Source: Arthrinium phaeospermum
Taxonomy: Eukaryota; Ascomycota; Sordariomycetes; Amphisphaeriales; Apiosporaceae
Direction: 5' to 3'
DNA: 64,000 nt
NCBI GenBank assembly: GCA_006503535.1
Contig: QYRS01000002.1
Location: forward strand, 186,001 to 250,000
The first letter of the stretch is position 1. Each line of letters starts with the position of its first letter. Positions 22,966 to 37,135 of this stretch are shown in pieces. Both the position numbers and the translations under genes were made by a program. The notes beneath the pieces are model-generated. The model did no database searches, had not been told where the DNA came from, and worked only from the letters and a program-made list of their open reading frames with translations.

Positions 22966-23731
22966 CGCTGCTGCAACTCCGCGCAAACGAGACAATGAGT
23001 CGATGGGCAGCGGCAATGCAGGCGAAGGCCGTTATGGGATCGCTCCAGAGGAGATAATATGTGAAAGATTGAAGCAATTGTGCGGAGGGAATTTGGTGAG
23101 AATAGAGACAGAGGTGTTGTGTTGTATGGGTTGGTAGGAGGATGTTTTGTCCAGGGGAAAGGAAGGAAACAAGGCACGGCGGCGAATCCGGATTGCTTTT
23201 ATAGTATACATACATGTAGCCAAGTGAATACAAGTATGTTATTCGATGTGGTAACTGCATTCACCGTATTTACCCCATTATCATCATGCAAGCAGTATAG
23301 AAGTGACGCACACTGCATTACAGGGCTCCAATCGTACATTCTTGATTCATGTAGACATAATGACCTGTGTGGATTCAATGATAGCCACTACTCATACCAC
23401 ATATTAAACGTCAAATACCGCGCATTGCCAGTTACAATATGTAATCATGAGCAAGTCGCGTATTGTAAACATATTGCGTTGTCACCAAGAGTTCAACTAC
23501 CATCCAGTCGCAGTTCTGTTCCAGCCACAGGAAAGCCGAGTCTCCAATCTGTCACCCCATGTCACCCACATGATTAGGCTTTGCCCCTGAGCTTGAGAGC
23601 TTTCCTAATGTTATAGACTGGACGTCTCCCCGTGACGTCGTTTACCAAGTCATCGGTGGTCTATGAATATCTTCTTGAAGCCAGTCGTGATGCTTCTTCC
23701 TGACCGGTTTGTGATGATACAACAAAAGTGA
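22966..23731. other. shared 5'/3' intergenic region
   Basis: Upstream region of the giant gene and 3' flank of the next minus-strand gene. No supported coding sequence. Confidence 0.45.
23196..23203 (-). promoter_or_regulatory. TATA box candidate for the GH55 gene
   Basis: TATAAAAG on the minus strand about 235 bp upstream of the predicted start at 22965. Confidence 0.5.
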
Positions 23732-24313
23732 TCAATACCAAGTTCCTTCACGCTTCGGGGCTTTGCTGACACTGTACGTCGCACCACCAGTCGACGCGTC
23801 GCACGTCAAGTCCTCAGGTCCGTAAGCCATCTCCTCGCAAAGCCAGTTTCGCTGGCCCTTCCAATCGCGATGGTAATGATCGCGGTGCGACCGAAGCTTG
23901 GGGTACGGGCGTTGCGGAATGGTGTTTAGGATATTGCCGACACGTGGATTGCCCCCAATACGAAGACGGTCCCGGCGGCCCGTCTGTAGTGCTTTTCGGC
24001 CATCTCGCGCTTGCCGACGGGGCGGCCGCGCTTCTGCTTGTACTGGAATATATGCTCTACCCCGAAGAAAGGCCGTCGTCCTGACTGGGCCGCCGGGCTC
24101 ATGGGTCCCCAATGACTGGTAGTCCAAGAAGGGTTGCCCATCATCGTGCCGGGTGTTCTGGGCGAAGGTGTTGGGATAGGTAGTCAGAGTGCTGGGGCCA
24201 ACGATTGCCGAAGTGCCAGTTCGTTTAAACAAACCAGTAGGCATGGCATCGTATGCCTCAGAATGCCTTGCTGAGGCAGTGGGCTTTGTCTTTACGTCAG
24301 GAATGAAGACCAT
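23732..24313 (-). CDS. unknown small basic protein, frame-compensated
   Basis: Start at 24313 (MVFIPDVKTKPTAS) chosen because a TATATA-like element lies about 90 bp upstream (near 24400). The frame is open further upstream without support. The central part reads best one frame over between about 24105 and 23945, giving AQSGRRPFFGVEHIF and KQKRGRPVGKREMAEKHYRR, then a hydrophobic stretch (RAAGTVFVLGAI), before returning to the original frame for NTIPQRPYPKLRSHRDHYHR and the end SKAPKREGTWY. One extra C at the run 24102-24105 and one missing base near 23950 would explain it. No family recognised; a small mitochondrial or membrane-associated protein is possible but unproven. Confidence 0.45.
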   Translation of the reverse strand: MVFIPDVKTKPTASARHSEAYDAMPTGLFKRTGTSAIVGPSTLTTYPNTFAQNTRHDDGQPFLDYQSLGTHEPGGPVRTTAFLRGRAYIPVQAEARPPRRQARDGRKALQTGRRDRLRIGGNPRVGNILNTIPQRPYPKLRSHRDHYHRDWKGQRNWLCEEMAYGPEDLTCDASTGGATYSVSKAPKREGTWY

Positions 24314-24774
24314 CTGGGGCCGTTTCTCCAGGCAACCCGTCACACTGAACAAAGGATCCCACTGCGATATGATGGTCGAGCAACGTTCGGCCTGGGTACA
24401 TATATACATGTACCGAGGCAACCAGATCTGAGTCTCAGTAAGGTGAAAGTTACCTTTGGGGTTTATTTCCTTCAGCTAAGTGGTTACTCCTTGTAGCCTG
24501 AATAATTCGTCTCTCCTCTCATCTACTCGTCAATATCTCAAAATAGGTACGTGTGCTGTGTCCTGGATTTTCCTTTTTCTCTGGATGACTGACCGAAGGC
24601 TACGATGAGGAAGGGGTCATAATTCAAAACAAGAAAACATGGTTTCACTCTTTTCTAGACAAGCACATACACAGGCAGGTATAGATAGATGTAATATTGA
24701 AATTCCTCTAACATTATGTCGTCACGTCTCTTCATGATCTTTTTCTTTTTCTTTCTTTAAATAAGGTCCTCCGC
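24314..24774. other. intergenic, no gene seen
   Basis: Promoter of the small basic gene and 3' region of the sedolisin gene. AT-rich; no coding support. Confidence 0.5.
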
Positions 24775-26571
24775 TTAAGTCAAGAGCTTCCTCAGCTTGG
24801 CGAAGTCGGGCTCGCCCAGGCCCGAGGCGGCGTCCCAGCCGGGGGCGGCCTTGAAGCCGGGCTGCTGGTGGGCGGCGTTGGAGCAGCCGTTGACGTTGCT
24901 CTCGGTGATGTCGTTGAAGCCGGCGTCGGCGACGTCGCTGGCGTAGAGGAGGGGGTTGAGGAAGCCGAGGACGGGCTTGCCGGCCTTGAGGCGGATGTCG
25001 TTGAGCAGGGCGATCATGGAGGCGACGACGGGGGTGGAGGCCGAGGTGCCCTTGGCCGTGGTGGCGATGCCGCGGTTGATGACGAGGTACTCGGTCCCGA
25101 GCAGGGACAGGTCCGGGTAGGCGCGGCCCGAGGCGTTCCAGGCGAACCAGGGGTTCTCGGGGACGCCGGTGGTGTCGCTCGAGGCGATGTACTTGGCGAC
25201 GGCGGCCTCCTGCCACTCGGGCCGGGGGAAGTAGTTGGAGAAGCCGGCGGCGCTGAAGCCGGCGACGCCGCCCCAGCTCGTGGTGGCGCCGACGGTGGTG
25301 ACCCAGGGGCACGAGGCCGGGAAGGTGGGGATGAAGCGGTACTCGCCGTCGGGGCCCTTGCAGTCGCTGAAGCGGGTGCCCTGGGCGCCCGAGTCGCCGC
25401 TGGCCACGAGGACCGAGACGCCGCGCAGGGCCAGGTAGGAGAAGCGGTCGCAGACCTGGTTGGCGTAGGCCTGGGGCACCGCCTGCTCGTCGTCGGTGTA
25501 GGAGATGGAGACGACCTGCGGGATGTCGTCCTGGGCCAGCAGGTAGTCGAGGTACTCGAGGTACGGCTCCTGCTGGTTCGCGTCGCCGGTGACGGGCACG
25601 TTGCCCGGCTGCTCCTGGGCCGGGGGGCGGCCGCCGACCAGGTGGTAGGTCACGTTGAGCGGGCCGGTGAAGGAGGTGCTCCACTCGAGGTCTAGCTGGG
25701 CCTCGAGCTCCGCCTTGGCCACCTCCTGGCGGTTGTCGCCGCCGTTCACGTTGACGACGGTGTAGGGGGCCTGGACGCCGGTCTTGCTGAGCCCGTACTG
25801 CGACGTGAAGTTCTTCCAGTCCTCCTCGTTGGCGTTCTGCTCGAGGAAGCCGCCGATGGCGAGCTTGCTGGCCGACGCCGTCTCGGGCACGTAGTCAATG
25901 TTGTACCGCGCCGAGATGTTGGCGGGGCAGTAGTACTTGCTGCAGTCCCAGGGGCCCGTGGGCATGTGCTGGCGGCGGTCCAGCCGGGGCTCCTCTTGGG
26001 CGCGGGCCCGGCTACCGGCCCCGTCGAAGAAGTGGACGGTGGGGTACACGAAGTCGACGTCTTCGCGGATGCCCAGAGGCAGCGAGTAGGCCTCGGTGCG
26101 GGCGACGGGCTGGTCGTCGCCGTCGCGGGTGTAGTAGGAGAACTTGGTGCCGAAGAGGGACTCGGCCTCGGAGGCGCGGATCTTGATCTCGAAGCCGCGG
26201 TCGCTGTCGCGCACGACGTTGATGTTGCGCTCGTCGATCCAGCGCTGGACCTTGTCCCACGAAGCCTTGCGGGCCGTGGCCGAGGTGGAGTCGCGGAGGA
26301 GGGCGCGCAGCTGCTCGGCGCTCATGTACTTGCCGTACAGCGGCGACTTGGGGTCGCTGCGGCCGAGGATGTGCTTCTCGTCTACCTTGCGGTGCTCCTT
26401 GACGGCGATGCGCAGCGTCAGGATGTCATCGGGGGTGGCCGAGCGCACCAATTGCCAGGACGACGGGACGGAGGCCGCTCTCTCGTGCTCGACGAGGTTG
26501 TCGGCGGGTTGAGGCAGTCCGGAGACGAGGCCGGACGCCAGGAGTAGCGAAACGAATGTAGGTGCCAACAT
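24775..26571 (-). CDS. sedolisin (peptidase S53, tripeptidyl-peptidase type)
   Basis: Secreted acid serine-carboxyl peptidase, 598 aa, single exon. Start at 26571 gives a signal peptide (MLAPTFVSLLLASGLVSG); the upstream extension of the frame is not signal-like. The activation prodomain spans about residues 20-200 (DPKSPLYGKYMSAEQL is the usual pro-kumamolisin signature) and ends at a dibasic site R199-R200. The catalytic domain shows the E-x-x-x-D pair E290/D294 (ELEAQLDLEW), the oxyanion Asp D393 (SGDSGAQG) and nucleophile S510 (KGTSASTP). Near the C-terminus GWDAASGLGEPDF fits the calcium-site region. All key residues are present, so it should be active at acid pH, cleaving tripeptides or acting as an endopeptidase. 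A TATATAAG lies 93-100 bp upstream. Confidence 0.95.
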   Translation of the reverse strand: MLAPTFVSLLLASGLVSGLPQPADNLVEHERAASVPSSWQLVRSATPDDILTLRIAVKEHRKVDEKHILGRSDPKSPLYGKYMSAEQLRALLRDSTSATARKASWDKVQRWIDERNINVVRDSDRGFEIKIRASEAESLFGTKFSYYTRDGDDQPVARTEAYSLPLGIREDVDFVYPTVHFFDGAGSRARAQEEPRLDRRQHMPTGPWDCSKYYCPANISARYNIDYVPETASASKLAIGGFLEQNANEEDWKNFTSQYGLSKTGVQAPYTVVNVNGGDNRQEVAKAELEAQLDLEWSTSFTGPLNVTYHLVGGRPPAQEQPGNVPVTGDANQQEPYLEYLDYLLAQDDIPQVVSISYTDDEQAVPQAYANQVCDRFSYLALRGVSVLVASGDSGAQGTRFSDCKGPDGEYRFIPTFPASCPWVTTVGATTSWGGVAGFSAAGFSNYFPRPEWQEAAVAKYIASSDTTGVPENPWFAWNASGRAYPDLSLLGTEYLVINRGIATTAKGTSASTPVVASMIALLNDIRLKAGKPVLGFLNPLLYASDVADAGFNDITESNVNGCSNAAHQQPGFKAAPGWDAASGLGEPDFAKLRKLLT

Positions 26572-26663
26572 TTTCAAAAAACGAGAGTGAAAGTGGGATG
26601 CAGGCTGAACTGTGCGTGGGAGCAGGAAAAAAAAGCCAAGATAACCGATCGCATACCAGGTCA

Positions 26664-26671
26664 CTTATATA
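26664..26671 (-). promoter_or_regulatory. TATA box of the sedolisin gene
   Basis: TATATAAG on the minus strand, about 93 bp before the start codon at 26571. Confidence 0.6.
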
Positions 26672-27216
26672 GTAACGATCAGCTGCCGGCGCCCGCCCTA
26701 TCGTTGGTGCCGTGCCATCGTGGATCGATCTCGTCCTCGGTGTTGGGACAGAGTCGCATTGCAAAAGTTCGTATTAGCCATGGCGGTCAAGTGTTGCAAT
26801 GCATTAGGAACTATAGTATCCGTCGGTACTGACCCATCGACAAGCTCATTTCCGGCCCCGTCTTAAACGTCAAACACAGGGGCTGTAGCGTCGGCACTGC
26901 CCTAGCCCACCCTAGCCTTCGGCTTAGCCTTCTAAATCCCACCAAAGCCCACTAAAGCCCACCCGGCAACCCGGCCCCTGACGCTTAGCGGCCGCCCATT
27001 GGTGGATTTCACCTCTAAAAAAAGGCAGCTCAGGCCTATCCCTGTTGCCGCATCGCGGAATTCAGCTTCTTCGGGAGTTCGGTACCAAGCTTGACAGGTA
27101 AAAAATGTTCGTGATGAGTTCGATGATCCACTAACACGAGCCTCGCCCTGTCTCGATGGTACCACATGGTGCATCCGGATTCCGAATGCTTGGTTGACCG
27201 TTAGTTGAGGCCGGAC
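26672..27216. other. divergent promoter region between sedolisin and A1-like protease
   Basis: The two genes are head to head. Apart from the two TATA candidates, only a short direct repeat (AAAGCCCACTAAAGCCCACC near 26940-26960) is visible. Confidence 0.5.
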
Positions 27217-27223
27217 TATATAG
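27217..27223 (+). promoter_or_regulatory. TATA box of the A1-like protease gene
   Basis: TATATAG 118 bp before the start codon at 27335. Confidence 0.6.
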
Positions 27224-27334
27224 CATCTACTCCCAGACTGAGAAGGAAGAACCACCATCCCACCAACCAACTCCCACTACTACTCTCGTTTTGCAGCAGT
27301 CCATTCACTCACTCACTCCCACACTCGTTCCAAG

Positions 27335-28537
27335 ATGGTCGCTGTTCCTCCCACCGCCGGTACGCTGGCCATGCCAGTGTTCTACCAGCCCCTGATTGAC
27401 CAGCAAGTCATTGCCAACGTCTCCTGGGGCACACCGGCCGAAAAGGTCATCCCCACCGTCGTCGACACGGGCAGCTACGGCTACTGGGTGGCCGGGCCCG
27501 ACGCCATCGTCAACTCGGGCTCGCCCTACCTGGGCGCCATGGGCCCCTGCAACCAGACGGTCGAGCCCTTCTTCAACTGGCCCGAGTCCTCCAGCCACAG
27601 CGGCCCGCACGACGAGGGCAAGGCCGTCTACCTCTACGGCGGCGGCGGCAAGCGCATCGTCTGCCCCACGGCCGTCAACGACACCATGAACTTCGACCAC
27701 GGCTACCCGCCCATCGAGAACGTCCAGGTGGCCAGCTGCAACTTCATCCACATCAAGTCCTCCAGCACCACCTGCAACGGCGCCCACTACGACAAGAGCA
27801 TCATGGGCCTGGCCCCCATTCCCCCCGTCCAGGGCGGGCCCCAGCTCCACCCCGAGCTGCTCAAGCAGGGCCGCCTCAGCAGCGACGTCTTCTCCATCTG
27901 GTTCGACGCGCCGCCCGCCGACATCAACGAGCCGCAGATGGGCACCCTGCACTTCGGCCCCATCCCCGAGGGCAAGTACTCGGGCGACCTCGCCACCGTC
28001 CGCAACGACGGCGTCGACCGCGCCGAGAAGGGCTACTACTATGTCGCCATGCCCGAGGTGAGCGCCGTCAACATCGACGGCAAGAGCGACAAGAAGACCG
28101 TCATCCCCGCCGTCGACCCGGCCAAGGTCCCCGGCTGCCTGGTCGACTCGGGCACGTGGGGCATGACCCTCCCCACCGACGACAAGGCCTTCTTCGCCGC
28201 CACCGGCCTCGAGGCCGACCGGCCCTTCATCGCCCCGCGCTACCCGTCCGCCTGCGCCGACATCCCCGTCGACGCCGGCTTCGACATGGCCTTCACCGGC
28301 AAGGACGGCAAGGTCGCCACCGTCCAGATCCCCTACCGCAGCATGGCCGAGGCCCCCGGCCAGGCGCCCGACACCTGCCGCCTGAACCTCCAGCTCGCCG
28401 ACGTCGGCTGCACCTTTGGCGGCACCTTCTACGCCTCCGCCTTCGTCGCCCACGACGACGAGGCCGGCACCGTGTCGATTGCCCAGGGCGCCGTCGCCGG
28501 CTCGGCCCAGGGCCCGCCCGCCAAGCTGAGACTCTAG
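27335..28537 (+). CDS. pepsin-like (A1 family) aspartic protease-fold protein without signal peptide
   Basis: Single-exon 400-aa protein. The first catalytic motif is VVDTGSYGYW (D44) and the second CLVDSGTWGMTLP (D271), the spacing expected for the two lobes of pepsin-like enzymes. MGTLHFGPI and GYYYVAMPEV correspond to usual lobe-junction segments. The N-terminus (MVAVPPTAGTLAMPVF) has no signal peptide and no propeptide, and the second motif is DSG rather than DTG. No upstream exon with a signal sequence was found between the TATA box (27217) and the start. It may therefore be cytosolic, unconventionally secreted, or have an N-terminal exon I missed. Divergent neighbour of the sedolisin gene. 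Confidence 0.85.
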   Translation: MVAVPPTAGTLAMPVFYQPLIDQQVIANVSWGTPAEKVIPTVVDTGSYGYWVAGPDAIVNSGSPYLGAMGPCNQTVEPFFNWPESSSHSGPHDEGKAVYLYGGGGKRIVCPTAVNDTMNFDHGYPPIENVQVASCNFIHIKSSSTTCNGAHYDKSIMGLAPIPPVQGGPQLHPELLKQGRLSSDVFSIWFDAPPADINEPQMGTLHFGPIPEGKYSGDLATVRNDGVDRAEKGYYYVAMPEVSAVNIDGKSDKKTVIPAVDPAKVPGCLVDSGTWGMTLPTDDKAFFAATGLEADRPFIAPRYPSACADIPVDAGFDMAFTGKDGKVATVQIPYRSMAEAPGQAPDTCRLNLQLADVGCTFGGTFYASAFVAHDDEAGTVSIAQGAVAGSAQGPPAKLRL

Positions 28538-28540
28538 AGC

Positions 28541-30157
28541 AGGGTCTCGATGATTCGATGATATGACGTTAGGAGAAGATAGAAGAAAAGAATACCCATG
28601 ATATCAATTTAAAATGAACAAACCATAACATAATCATCGCCTTACTCGCCATGTGAATTCCTGGTTGGCACCTGGTACTTTCCAAGCCTGTAACTTACTT
28701 CCAATACCTTAGACAAGGCATGCACTAAAGCCGTCAGCTTGGAACCCAAATTCTCCAGTGGACGCTTCCAGCCCCTGGCATGACGAGATCTCTCTGGACT
28801 CTTTTAGGTCTGTAATGCTGGTGCAATGCGCTTCACTTATGTCCTCATGAACCCTGAGATGTCGCAAAAGTCGTGTTCGGAGCTTTGGCCGTATTGGTGT
28901 AAAAAGTGCATGGATGCGTGCAATGCAGCGTGTAATTACGCGCCAAGCCTTCAATGCCCGCATGTGAAAAACGTGCTCAAGGAATGCATGCTGCAGAACC
29001 AGGTCATTTCCGCGCCAAGTCGCGGGACGCTAGGTTTTCACGAGGAGCACTCGCGTCGACTCGTCCAAAAACGACGAGGAGCCGGGTCTGGTCACACAAA
29101 AAAGAAGCAAATTGTAAGTTGGCGGGCTTGACGTGCGTATCGAGAAAAGGATAAACATGTGCATTGATGGATTTGGCGAAGGAGCCGACGACGCGGGTTG
29201 AGTGGGTGTGTTGCTGCTTACAGGTGGGTTGTGACAGCGTGCTTAAGTAAGTACTTAGGTTAGGGGAGCATTCAATGAAAGGAACTGGCACTGGTTCAGC
29301 GACAATTGAACTGGGGGCTAGGGGACAGGCACTGAGTAGGGGCGTCCTGTAGGGGCTGGCAGGCTGGTCCTGGTGTTCACTCGAGACTTCTCCAAATCGC
29401 CCCTCTCGCGTCCTTCGGGCCGCTGTTGCGGGGTCTCTTTTGGGTGCCTCCGCGCCCAAATCGGCAGGTCGCCAGATTCAAGGTGCGCTGCATCGGGGAA
29501 ATCTCACCCAACCCCCCGGCGGCGTGTGCCTGTGTGCCCCCCAATGCAGCAGAGTGTCCGTGCCATTCTGGGCTGACGGACGCGGGATTATTGTTGTTCT
29601 GCATCACGTAACCACCAATCCGAACGAATTGGTTCGCCGCGCACCTCTGCACTTGCTTACACTGGCTAACTCGTTCTGCCGCCTGGACCGTCCACCACAT
29701 TCTTGGCTCCTCCAAAAGGGACACACGAGCCGCTGCCAGCGATTACAGTTCAGCGTTTCGGTTCCACACTCGCTGATATTGTGGCTTGGGACCCGGGAAT
29801 GGAGGAGGGTTGCAGCCGGACCAGCTGCTTGGTGCCGCATGGCGGTGGATTGGTTCCTGACTAATCGCCTAGTGATGAGTCTCTCGTCGGCCTTGCAACC
29901 CGCAGCATGGCAGTCAGCTGGGACCCGGTTCAGACTTTCCGCAACCTCGAGTCCACACCATGCTATTGCCCAACGCTGTTCGGATCCAGCCGGATTGACT
30001 GGGGCTGGCACATGGAGAGATATCCCTCCTATCACAATGCGTCCCAACAGGTCCTTTGCCTCCCACCCCGGGATCCCGCACTTCCACCCGGGCTTGGATC
30101 GATATGTGGCGCCTTGGACTCTAGGGTCTTGGATCCCATAGTTCCGATGATGGCGAA
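28541..30157. other. gene-free stretch
   Basis: No supported gene. A Cys-containing frame at 28826-29131 lacks a signal peptide and splice support. The last part is the CDH promoter. Confidence 0.5.
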
Positions 30158-30164
30158 TATATAT
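30158..30164 (+). promoter_or_regulatory. TATA box of the cellobiose dehydrogenase gene
   Basis: TATATAT about 120 bp before the start codon at 30281. Confidence 0.55.
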
Positions 30165-30280
30165 CTGGACTCTGCCCCTCGCAACAATGCTGGACTGGCG
30201 CTCTCGTAGAAGTCGCTAGGTCTTCCCAAGCTTTACCTGCCCGAACCCCGGACTGCCACGTCAATCACAAGCCAGTCAAC

Positions 30281-33044
<2,764 letters not shown>

Positions 33045-34027
33045 GGCTACTGAGGTAGGGGGTGAGGGGGGACGGACGGGGGTTGTGTGAATAGGGGGGT
33101 AGGGGGGTGTTGGGCGGTTGGGGTTACTACTACTATGGGGCTTGGGTAGAGTTATTCTTGGTACATACTTTTATCTTTGCATATTTCATGGCTGAATATC
33201 TGAAATGCGTTGACTATCAGACTGAATGTTGGCTGCTACTGGCGCCATCTCAAGCTGCGGGATGGCGCAATGACAGCCAAGAAAGGGTGGCTAACAGCCC
33301 CCAAACTGGAGGCTCGCTAGTCAAGATCTGAGCGCACCTCTTCACCCCGCGACTCCCAGGCGTGTTGTTTTCGTCCCCATGTCAAACATAAAGAGAGTCA
33401 AGCAGAATTTCCATGTGTCTCAAAGAGAGTGGGTTTTCGCCTTTGCTTTTCAGCTCAAACGAGAAACCGGGGCGAGGGGCCCGCTCGACTGGTTTGGTGG
33501 GTTGCACACCTCGACGCCACCCCATGCGGGGAAATCGTGGTCTTGGCCTGCGCCGGAGCATACCTACTGGGTGCTTGCCCCGATGTCAGATTGCCAGGTT
33601 CCAGATCCCACGCAGGCAATTCTCCGTTGAGCAGGTTGTTGGCTGCTGACAGGGCTGGCGTTATGCATATGCAAGTGTGGGGAAGAAGCTGGTTGGGTGG
33701 TGCCGGGACGCGGACAGTCGGATCGGGGACCCCTATCTCCGTGGCCAGGGGTCGGTCAGAACGCGGTCAACCTGTCCGGCGTGTTTGCCAGTTCACATGG
33801 CAGGGTGCATTGACTCTCGCATTTGGTCATTGAGAATCGCGATCACGCCAGGGAAAACTCGAGTAGCATTCGATCGCTGATAAACAGGCACTTGCTACGA
33901 AACTCGGAGGCATGGAAGTGATGTAACTGATAGCTCAATTGAAAGTCTCATGATTGATCCGTATTGATCCTTGTTACACCACGTATATACTACCTCGATT
34001 CCATCAACCAACCGTCTGGGTTGGGAT
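33045..34027. other. convergent intergenic region
   Basis: Lies between the 3' ends of the CDH gene and the aldose 1-epimerase gene. G-rich tract just after the CDH stop. No gene seen. Confidence 0.5.
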
Positions 34028-35546
34028 CTAGAGCTGTCTGAATGTCCAGGAGCTCTCCCAGCTGTACTTGTCACCAGGCTTGCTGATCTGGGCGTCCAGG
34101 CGATCCCACTCCGGACTGTGTGTAACAATAGGTCAGACATGTCTTAGCCTTCGTAGCGGGGTAAAAGAGAAAAGAGACCCAGGCATGTGTTTTCAGACGT
34201 CACTACCACCGAAGGATATTCACTTACTGGTTGATCCCATCCACATAGTCCTGCGCCTCAATAGCCACGCAAGACGAGCGCGTCACGTTGCGCCTGTCCT
34301 CGAGCCCCTGGTCCGCCTTGAGCGGCGCGGTGCCGTCGAACCAGTTGCACGAGTAGAGCACGACGCCCGGCTGGTCGGTGCGCAGCTCGGCCTTGATGCC
34401 CGAGAAGGGGCTCGCCAGCTCGACGACGACGGCGTCGGCGGACGGCTTGCCCTCGATGGTGAAGTAGCCGTTGTAGCCCTCGCACGCGCCGTCGGCGCCG
34501 CAGTTGCCGGCGAACCCGGGCTGGTCCCGCGCGTGGCCCAGGGCGAGGCCGGGCCGGCTGGCGAAGTCGTTGATGCTGCCCGGGGCGGCGGTCAGGATCT
34601 TGCCGGTGGGGAGGGCGCCTTGGTCGGCTTCGAGGTAGTTGGCGGAGTCTAGGCGGACGCGATGGTCAGCTATATCCCTTTTCTGGTCTGGTTAAACAGC
34701 GAGATCTTTCTTACAGGGCATGTGCAGCGTGTGCTCCCACACCTTGTCGGTGTCGGGGTTCTTGAACGCATCCAAGTTGAAGTAGGTGTGGTGCGTCAAC
34801 ATGAGTGCTGTGGGCAGTTGTCAGCAAGTGTATCCCATGTCCATCTTATCTTCCCCTTGTCAATTCAAACCTACGTGTGGCTTGGTCCAGCGACTTAGCA
34901 TCCATCTTGATGTTTAGCACGCCGTCCTTGACGCTGTACACGACGCTGGCCTCGACGTCGCCCAGCATGTTCTGCGACGAGTTGGACTTGTCGTAGATGG
35001 AGAAGGTGACCGAGTCGGGCTTGGCGCTCGCGACCTGCCAGGTGCGGTACGACCAGTTGTTGGTGCCGCTGTGCAGCGTGTTGTCGCCGTCGTTCTTCTC
35101 CGTGTTGTACGTCTTGCCGTCCAGCTCGTAGTGGCCGTAGCCGATGCGGTTCACGTAGCGGCCCGGGATGGAGTTGTACACGGGGTGGCCGGGGTCCTTG
35201 GCTGGAAGAGAGGACTGTTAGGATAGTGTCCGTCTATAAGGGAGCAGGTCATTGGTGGTGCTCTTACGATAGTACTCGATGTCATCGTAGCCCAGGACGA
35301 CGTCGACGTCCTTGCCGTTCTTGTCCTTGACGAACAGGTTGGTCAATGTGGCACCGTAGGGGATGAACTGAAAGCCAGGTTAGCAGCCTGATCCGTCGTC
35401 CACGGGGCATTGGTATGAAGACTTGCCTGAGCCTTGATGCCCTTTGACTCAATCGTGAACTTGCCATCCTTTCCGGGCTTTGGAGAGCCGGAGGGGTGCG
35501 CGACGCCGGCAGTAGCCATCAGTGCGACGATCCAAGAGTAGCGCAT
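34028..35546 (-). CDS. secreted aldose 1-epimerase (galactose mutarotase family)
   Basis: Model complement(34028..34115, 34228..34648, 34715..34807, 34875..35201, 35268..35367, 35427..35546), 382 aa. The intron at 35368..35426 is GC-AG (donor GCAAGT); the other four are GT-AG. The signal peptide is MRYSWIVALMATAGVAHP. Family motifs: VKDKNGKDVDVVLGYDDIEY, GRYVNRIG, the substrate His in NTLHSG, TPLMLTHHTYFNLD with the catalytic acid His H189, and CVAIEAQ with the catalytic base Glu E344. It interconverts alpha and beta anomers of hexoses, here outside the cell. Length and motif order are normal. It is convergent with the CDH gene about 1 kb away, which suggests, but does not show, joint use on cello-oligosaccharides. 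Confidence 0.93.
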
Positions 35547-37135
35547 GACTGTTTATTCTTATCAGTTCTTCCGGACTGGATATGGAGGATGCGACAAGAG
35601 TCAAGAGCGAAGAATGAGCGAGGGACTCGGGGTCAGACCGACACTTATGGTGGAGTGATTCGGCGAGCGACGGGGGGCGGGACGAAGTATTAGCAGACAA
35701 CTCGGAGGAATTACTGGGCCTGAAGAGCGCGCGCGGAATCCGGGGGCGTCTTATAACTCCCGTGGCTCTCCCGTGTTCGCGTAATTCCCAATTGAACAGC
35801 CGACTGCAGAGTTACATGACGATCCACTTTGCAATCAAGTGGTCAATAACGGGCCACCACGGAAGAAGTCCAGCCGTCTGCACAGGTGTTATGAGAACAA
35901 GACCCAACAGCGTGCCATCTATCCCCGACCATTGCAGGTGACATCAGCCTGTTTCTTCGCATATGCATAACCCCAAAAGCCATAAACTCCGACTCCTCCC
36001 TCTCCGAATCCTTTCTTGCCCCTTCTACCCCGAAAGACCAAGCGGCCAAGTGGCAAGTAGCTCCTACCAACACACGCTTTGCGCTTTGGGGGCAAGGTCT
36101 TACCCCGCAGATATGCAGGTACCTCGGCCAAGCCAATAAGATGCAGTAATATTACCACCAACCAGAATCCAGACCCCAGCATCGGCTCTTTTGGCTAGTT
36201 CCGCCAAGATCTGCAATGCCGCCCCCCATTGGGGCGTCCATTGCGACGGTAAGGCGGGAACCATTCCCACCAACACCACAGACGACGTGACCTTCAGACG
36301 GAACACCAGCATCTCGTCCCGAGAGAAGCATGTAGGTTGAGGTATGACAATTTAATAAAAGAGCTGGTGCGTCCCGTCTCTTTGTCTTGCTGCCTATGTA
36401 TGTGTAAGCTTCTCCTGCGACAACAACGGACACATCCAAGATTGCGGGCCAATGAGCCTATGCACCGCGAGCGCCCGGCACTACCACCTCGCGATATTAA
36501 CTGGATCCTCCTCGGGTCGGGTCATGGTCAAACACCCGAAAGCGGATAGCTGCTCGCTGGGCTGGACCCAGCTGTATGGCAAGCAATCAGAGCTGGTAAT
36601 CCAGTCCACTCCTAATGATGGGCAAGCGCCACCTGACGGCGACGGGTCTCTGAGCTAAGTACCATGGGGACTGTGTAGCGAGGTCTCGAGTGCCGGTTAC
36701 CTCGTGAGCACTATCGATAGCCGCTTGACCGGTAGGGAGAGCTTGCAAATACTTTCCAAGTCTGGGGTTTCTTGAGTGTGCTACCTACGGTGTGTGTCGT
36801 TGGGAGAAATGGCCATGGTTCTACAGGCGAGGCACGTGACCATCAACTTGACATGTTGCCCATAGAAAGAGGATTTGCCTGTACATTTTTTGGATAGTTA
36901 TTTAACATAGGCCAAGTCAGAGCTAACTCGAAATATTATAATTGCCGAGCTGTTTGAAAGACATCTATTCGTGAAACGCGGTCACGTGCTGACATGATCC
37001 ATGGCCCGAATGAAGTCATAATGCAGGCGCCAAACATCCACAGCGACATACCAACAACTTCAAAGTTTCCGCCGCCCTTTTTCAAGGTCTCATTTTTCGA
37101 CTCACTCAGCTCTCCACACTCCAGTTCCTTCACCA
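35547..37135. other. gene-free stretch
   Basis: Upstream of the mutarotase (minus) and the F-box-like gene (plus). Several short frames, none with motif, signal peptide or splice support. Confidence 0.5.

Noticed and set aside
24868..25695. Plus-strand frame of 275 codons
   Set aside because: Antisense shadow of the sedolisin gene.
27305..28453. Minus-strand frame of 382 codons
   Set aside because: Antisense of the A1-like protease gene with Gly/Val/Asp-biased composition.
28826..29131. Cys-containing frame in the gene-free stretch
   Set aside because: No signal peptide, no splice or promoter support and no similarity to the secreted Cys-rich pair.
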